DNA of 10,450 nucleotides, taken from contig JAJJLU010001077.1 of the NCBI GenBank assembly GCA_023807065.1, positions 1 through 10,450 of the forward strand, given 5' to 3'. Of the stretch, positions 7,301 through 10,450 are shown in pieces. The notes under the pieces were generated by a model. That model saw only the letters and a list, made by a program, of their open reading frames with translations. It had not been told where the DNA came from and ran no database searches. Within the stretch, counting starts at the first letter, position 1, and every line of letters starts with the position of its first letter. Origin of the DNA: Isotricha intestinalis (Eukaryota; Ciliophora; Litostomatea; Vestibuliferida; Isotrichidae). Made by a program: the position numbers and the translations under genes.

Positions 7301-7757
7301 TTTTATTATCTTGATTAACATTTTCATTATATAAAATATTGTTTTGATTCAAATTATTATTTTGTTTAATTTCTATATTTTTACTACCAAAAAGAGAATC
7401 TAAAATATCATTTTTATTTCTCTGAGCATTAACATTATTATTTTCTTGAGAATTAATATTATTATTTTGAATATTATCTTCATTATTAAAATTTAAACCT
7501 ACATTTTCTTGATTATGTATGTTATTATTGTTTGAAAAATCAAAGCCAAAATCTTTGTTATCATTTGACTTAATAAAATCATTATTTTCAACATTAAAAT
7601 TATTATTTTGATTATTTATATGAGCATTTTCTTTCATAAAATCAAAATTTACAACATCATTTGATTGACCAACATGATGAGGAACAGCATCTTCATCATC
7701 ATCATCATTATCAAAAAGGTCATTTACGATTTTTTTTTTATCAATATCATCAGACAT
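4302..7757 (-). CDS. Asn-rich, otubain-like (predicted inactive) RING-finger protein with CaaX-like end
   Basis: An 1151-residue multidomain protein, probably in ubiquitin signalling. Residues 1-30 are acidic; about 40-460 are Asn/Gln-rich and disordered, with a 15-residue tandem repeat at 186-245. About 585-800 match the otubain fold: DGDSYFRCFMFSYLE (596-610) aligns with the otubain DGNCFYRAFGFSYLE, VKMMQTDPDYFIFLITPL aligns near 737-753, and QKYQIAY aligns with the active-site strand GHYDILY. The catalytic Cys is Ser599, and the His and Asp positions are Lys794 and Gln796, so deubiquitinase activity is unlikely. Cysteine pairs follow: C835/C838 with C857/C860 (zinc ribbon); C931, C934, C949, C951, C954, C957 (RING-like, Cys in the His place), with C987/C989 beyond; and C1027, C1030, C1059, H1064, C1067, C1070, C1098, C1101, a near-canonical C3HC4 RING. 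The C-terminus is KRKKKDKDDNACCNVF, polybasic with a CaaX-like CNVF. It is read with TAA stop; the ATG at 7755-7757 follows an A/T-only leader. Whole-architecture function is inferred. Confidence 0.8.
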   Translation of the reverse strand: MSDDIDKKKIVNDLFDNDDDDEDAVPHHVGQSNDVVNFDFMKENAHINNQNNNFNVENNDFIKSNDNKDFGFDFSNNNNIHNQENVGLNFNNEDNIQNNNINSQENNNVNAQRNKNDILDSLFGSKNIEIKQNNNLNQNNILYNENVNQDNKMNVQSKIGNIQNENVHNDKNNSFELYFNQNNNNNIQNNNNNNVQNINNEIQNNNNNNVQNINNDIQNNNNNNIQNINNDIQNNNNNNVQNINNEGNIKNYQFNNTNNSNFDLFDFSKKNINSQNSNIQNNQNLNEQNNDNQNNNIEMNNNLNIENNDNKHLQNDINNVVEKNKQIDFDNIIGKIQFTEENQNPINNHNENIKNQYPAVNPLDDFDLFQNTQEKKNNNNKNNDIPLNNNNLNNFQNNNNIISNQNNIPQYQNNQNLDFHNFENDFKVDFENDFNDGNFISNKPQNNKNINDYINNNRKNENLQNYQVIDIYKLDKIDKPHNLNELNEELNENKKDNFIKDLFYSLLKISKLNDINSLKPPSKLEEEILTFQVNDELNEIQKNDENIIDQIKESLIKYDDSDYYIKSFIYNISPCYKSIYKNIWNEIAFFRNAKNDGDSYFRCFMFSYLEKIILFRNILELKQIIYFISSEIMKPFKERNPEIKKNEVLVILGIILSNVQKEDINSAILTINRAFSSNDNFCQTMIKYMKVKLEKFIQENHNLFNIGELISNDIIPKKYFDKNLTTFNYLFYLEQKVKMMQTDPDYFIFLITPLTFNVNLKLYVNEGFNKTQLIHDNSPFQNGLCIELIYSQQKYQIAYTYSLYNTYKNDLLYEVVDFLENDKDCIQLFCDEIVCEQCKKQSMEITLDRIKKEFPICNNCLIENINKVITNRIKNIIKDNFNYPEYYLRDIELTDSNKNNYLKLSNPEFKYLFGESSTIKSQLIYLMINSCLLCGNVYESKDEFINLICGCRLCRNCIGETIMKDTSDLIILCNFEKKKSRKKPSLCACGNPFEVDNAILLLYNNDEIENYKTKANQRLKDYCLKYCMRCLHSDKKRNNKGSYINVEIIKDNEIKDFNCTQEKHILCRNCFKELTNLIKSKIKQGEIDKESENFFVDCNICNNKHLIKIPKKLKNIINSEEENEEFNEEDFNEGIKRKKKDKDDNACCNVF
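7023..7202 (-). repeat. Four 45-bp tandem repeats in the Asn-rich region
   Basis: Four contiguous 45-base units (starting at 7023, 7068, 7113 and 7158) encode 15-residue copies of the type D/E-I-Q-N6-V/I-Q-N-I-N-N, residues 186-245 of the otubain-like protein. The units differ by only a few bases, mainly at the Val/Ile codon and at the Glu/Asp codon. The unit length is a multiple of three, so copy-number change keeps the reading frame. Near-identity at synonymous sites points to recent duplication. The same DNA produces a long Ile-rich open frame on the opposite strand that is not a gene. Confidence 0.9.
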
Positions 7758-7895
7758 TTATATTTTAATTTAATGTCATAAATGGATAATTTATTTATAT
7801 TAAATAATGATTAAATAATAGATTTAAATATTTTTTAATAGACTAAGTTTATATTTATAAATAATAAATACTATTATAACTTAAATTAAAAATTT

Positions 7896-10019
7896 TTAAT
7901 AATCAACATTTATTTCTTCATCAGAACTATATATGAAATCATATAAACCGGGATTTATTAGGGCAACATCTTCAATTATTTTTTTTTTATGTTTTATCTG
8001 TTCTGATGAAAAATTTTTTTCAATTTTTCTTCTGGGAAGAAAATATATTTTATTATCTCTTTTTTTAATTTTTTCTTTTAATTTTTCTAATTTTTTATTC
8101 TGTTCATCTTTTTGTTTTTTACTATTTTCAATTTTTTTAGATTTATCAATCTCACTTAAAATTTTTTTGAATAAATTAAAACCAATATATTTATTATTTT
8201 TATATTCATTTATCTTTGATAAAAGATAATCAACAATAATTTCTATTTTAGACATCATATCCATCATTTCACTTTCTTTAGAAGAAATTTTTCTATTAAT
8301 TAAAATTTCCATATTTATTATTTGATTTAATTGAATTTGAGAACAAGTTTGAAATAAATTAGTAATAGAATTATATAAATTTGATTTTTTCTTTTTATTT
8401 AAATCTGAAGATATATCAAATATACTTTTTCTTTTTTCTTTTTTTTTTACATTTTCATTATTTTCTGATTCTATCATCAAATTATTTAAATTATATTTTT
8501 CCGTTTTTAATATATCAAATTTATGCTTTTGAATTATTAATTGATTTTCTTTTTCTTGTAAATCTTCATTTTCAATTTTTATTTGATGTTCTTTTTCTTT
8601 TATTATTTCATCTCTTTCTTTTTTTAATTCTCTAATCAAAATAAGATTATTATTATATTCTTCAATAAATTTAAGAGTTGTATATTCTAATTTTTTAATT
8701 TTATAAAAGAATTCTTCAGGAGTTTGATAACATAAATTATATTTATAATTTCTAATTCTAAGAGCTTCTTTCATAGAAATATTTTTATAAATACTAAGAG
8801 TAAAAGTTGGTTTTGATGTAAAAGAATTTTTATTATCTAGAATAATACTTTTCCTTGTTGCTTTTCTTTCTATTTTTTTTTTTGTCATTTGCTTTTTATA
8901 TTTATATCTTAAATCATTATCTTCACTTGAAAAATTTGCAGGATTACTAAAAATTTTTCTCATATTTTCTTCTGTTTCTTCTATTAAAGATTTATAATGA
9001 TTTGGTAAATTTAATTTTTTTTCTTTAACTAATATTTGAAAAAAAATCCATCTTATAATATTATTTTTATCATATTCTTGTTTTCTAATTTGAGTTTCTA
9101 TTTGAGTTAATTCATTTTTTTGTTTTATTATTTGTTGAATTAAATTTGTATTTTTAGCTTTTTCAATTTCTCTTTGAGTTTCTAATTCTTTAACATAATC
9201 ACTAAATTTTTGAAAAAATTTATCATGAAATAACTTATTTGTATTCTTCATTATAGTAATTGTATTTTGAAATTTACCTATATTATTTTCATTTATTTCT
9301 TGTAAACGAATTGTTCTTTCTTTTTTTCTATCTATTGAATATTTATATAAAATAATATCTCTTGTTTTATCAATTATATCATGAATACTTTTTTTTTTTA
9401 GTTTTAGTTTATTTGTTTTTAAATCAATCTCTGTTTTTATAGGAGAAATTGTTTCAGTAAGATCATTGGTATTTTTTTCAAATGTTTTTAATAATTTTAA
9501 ACTGGATTTTTCTTTTTTATCTCCATTTTCTTCTTTTATTTCTTTTCCTTTTTTTTCATTATCAGATGAAAAAGTTCTAAAATGTTTACTTATTCTTTCA
9601 GTTTGAATTGTTATAAAAGGAGATTCCGTTAAATAGAAATTACTAATAGTTGAATTAGTATAAATAGAATTAATATTATTTAAATTTGAATAAGTATTTC
9701 TTGATCTTGCACTTTTAAAATCTAAAGAATCATAAAATTGAATTGTTGAATTTATTGTTCTTTTACTTTTGGAACCTTGTAAAGAAGAAATTTGCTTCAT
9801 TGATGAATTCATTGTAGTTAAGGTTGGATAATTTGATATAATTGGAAATTGAGAATTATTTCTTTTGTGATTTTGGGTTTGTGTTGAATTAAAATTACTT
9901 TTTCTTTTATTATCCTCTGATAATATTCTTTCTTTTTCTTTTTCCTTTGCTTTTTCTTTTTCTCTTCTTTCAAAAAGATAATTATTCGAATATTTTAAAT
10001 TTCTAATTTTATCAATCAT
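7896..10019 (-). CDS. Coiled-coil protein, possibly cilium-associated (CFAP100-like)
   Basis: A 707-residue hydrophilic protein without signal peptide or membrane helix. The first 200 or so residues are basic and rich in Ser, Thr and Asn and look disordered, with a KEKEKE-type stretch near residues 22-32. A long coiled coil runs about 264-320, ends at the only Trp (W324) in IIRWIFFQI, and is followed by a second coil at about 433-515 starting TPEEFFYKIKKLE. That order, a coil ending in a hydrophobic block and then a P-E-E-F-F/LE segment leading into a second coil, recalls CFAP100/CCDC37-type proteins of the ciliary modifier-of-inner-arm complex, but the similarity is weak. A generic coiled-coil protein is equally possible. 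The start is ATG at 10017-10019; the frame is open upstream only to a TGA at 10098-10100 and has no other ATG. The stop is TAA. It lies 138 bases upstream of the otubain-like gene on the same strand; shared transcription is not implied. Confidence 0.75.
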   Translation of the reverse strand: MIDKIRNLKYSNNYLFERREKEKAKEKEKERILSEDNKRKSNFNSTQTQNHKRNNSQFPIISNYPTLTTMNSSMKQISSLQGSKSKRTINSTIQFYDSLDFKSARSRNTYSNLNNINSIYTNSTISNFYLTESPFITIQTERISKHFRTFSSDNEKKGKEIKEENGDKKEKSSLKLLKTFEKNTNDLTETISPIKTEIDLKTNKLKLKKKSIHDIIDKTRDIILYKYSIDRKKERTIRLQEINENNIGKFQNTITIMKNTNKLFHDKFFQKFSDYVKELETQREIEKAKNTNLIQQIIKQKNELTQIETQIRKQEYDKNNIIRWIFFQILVKEKKLNLPNHYKSLIEETEENMRKIFSNPANFSSEDNDLRYKYKKQMTKKKIERKATRKSIILDNKNSFTSKPTFTLSIYKNISMKEALRIRNYKYNLCYQTPEEFFYKIKKLEYTTLKFIEEYNNNLILIRELKKERDEIIKEKEHQIKIENEDLQEKENQLIIQKHKFDILKTEKYNLNNLMIESENNENVKKKEKRKSIFDISSDLNKKKKSNLYNSITNLFQTCSQIQLNQIINMEILINRKISSKESEMMDMMSKIEIIVDYLLSKINEYKNNKYIGFNLFKKILSEIDKSKKIENSKKQKDEQNKKLEKLKEKIKKRDNKIYFLPRRKIEKNFSSEQIKHKKKIIEDVALINPGLYDFIYSSDEEINVDY

Positions 10020-10323
10020 TTTTATTGAAAAATTTTCCTTATATTTTAATTGTTTATTTTTCAAATCATATAATTTTAATTTATATGAAAAATTCAATCA
10101 ATCAAGAAATTAGAAAGATGATAAAGAAAAAAAGATAAATGAAATAATTTTAAAAAAATTAAAGAATTATCATCCTTGAGAAAAGAGAAAAAGTTAATTA
10201 TTGAATTTAAAATAATAAATGATAATAATAATAATAAATTAATTAATATGGTTAAATAGAAAATATTAAATTATAAAAAATGAATTATGTTTTTAAATTT
10301 TTTATGATTTTAAAAACAAAAAA
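10020..10323. other. Intergenic region upstream of the coiled-coil gene
   Basis: This 304-base AT-rich gap lies between the end of the right-edge gene and the ATG of the coiled-coil gene, both on the minus strand. It should hold the 3' UTR of one and the promoter and 5' UTR of the other. The first 78 bases (10020-10097) are open in the coiled-coil gene's frame but have no ATG and are bounded by a TGA. A Pyr-rich tract on the minus strand near 10104-10135 could belong to an intron, but no convincing donor and acceptor pair was found. Nothing else was recognised. Confidence 0.6.
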
Positions 10324-10450
10324 TTATATATAAGCAAAATCAGCTACTAGGTTAGGGGATTTAATTGTTAATTTTAAATTATTATTTTTATGAATTGCTT
10401 TATTTCCTTTATTGTTTTCATTTTTTAATCCTTTACTTTTAAAATTTTTA
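10324..10450 (-). CDS. 3' end of an unidentified gene running off the right edge (partial)
   Basis: Reading the minus strand inward from the right edge gives 41 sense codons (10449 to 10327) and a TAA stop at 10324-10326. The peptide begins KNFKSKGLKNENNKGNKAIH and ends SPNLVADFAYI. It uses GC-containing codons (TCC, CCT, AAC, CTA, GTA, GCT) that are unusual for the noncoding DNA here, and its basic, Asn-rich composition matches the neighbouring genes. No domain is recognisable in so short a piece. The start and most of the protein lie outside the window, which also shows that the chromosome continues to the right. Chance openness of 41 codons is possible, so the call is moderate. Confidence 0.6.
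   Translation of the reverse strand, partial: KNFKSKGLKNENNKGNKAIHKNNNLKLTIKSPNLVADFAYI

Noticed and set aside
6941..7334. Long Ile/Leu-rich open frames on both strands across the Asn-repeat region
   Set aside because: They are out-of-frame or antisense readings of ATT/AAT triplet runs in the 45-bp repeats; their low-complexity composition is not that of a protein.
7933..8635. Plus-strand Phe/Leu-rich open frames opposite the coiled-coil gene
   Set aside because: AAA/GAA codons of the coiled coil read as TTT/TTC on the other strand, giving membrane-like shadows.
10020..10097. Start of the coiled-coil gene at the TTG at 10095-10097
   Set aside because: TTG is not an expected nuclear start codon here; the first ATG in frame is at 10017-10019.

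Overview
The window is a very AT-rich eukaryotic chromosome end. It opens with four exact copies of CCCCAAT plus a fifth run of C, in the orientation expected of the C-rich strand at a left telomere. The genes are long, uninterrupted, rich in Asn, Lys and Ile, and have A-rich start contexts. All five visible coding ends use TAA, and no in-frame TAA, TAG or TGA occurs inside them, so the code looks standard. A telomere close to the ciliate CCCCAA type, extreme AT content, standard code and intronless genes together suggest the macronuclear genome of a litostome-type ciliate, such as a rumen ciliate. This is inference: an AT-rich amoeba with Asn-rich proteins is the main alternative. A possible cilium-associated coiled-coil gene fits a ciliate.

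Layout, left to right: telomere (1-34); AT-rich subtelomere without a gene; a plus-strand p24/GOLD-type cargo-receptor gene (503-1318); an 830-base gap with weak hints of a decayed coding segment and a nested inverted repeat; a plus-strand gene that looks like COG8 (2149-3690); a 611-base gap between convergent genes; a large minus-strand gene (4302-7757); a minus-strand coiled-coil gene (7896-10019) only 138 bases upstream of it; and at the right edge the last 41 codons of another minus-strand gene (10324-10450). There is no telomere on the right, so the chromosome continues.

The most interesting gene is 4302-7757. It encodes an Asn-rich disordered N-terminal half, an otubain-like domain in which the catalytic Cys, His and Asp positions all appear replaced, a zinc-binding array including a near-canonical C3HC4 RING finger, and a C-terminal polybasic tail ending in a CaaX-like box. 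It looks like a membrane-anchored RING protein carrying a dead deubiquitinase domain.

The p24 protein (ER-Golgi cargo sorting) and COG8 (Golgi vesicle tethering) act in the same pathway, but their adjacency in a eukaryotic genome need not be functional. The p24 protein is itself odd: a six-heptad charged helix sits between signal peptide and GOLD domain, and the usual GOLD cysteine pair is missing. No tRNA, rRNA, CRISPR array or transposon was recognised.
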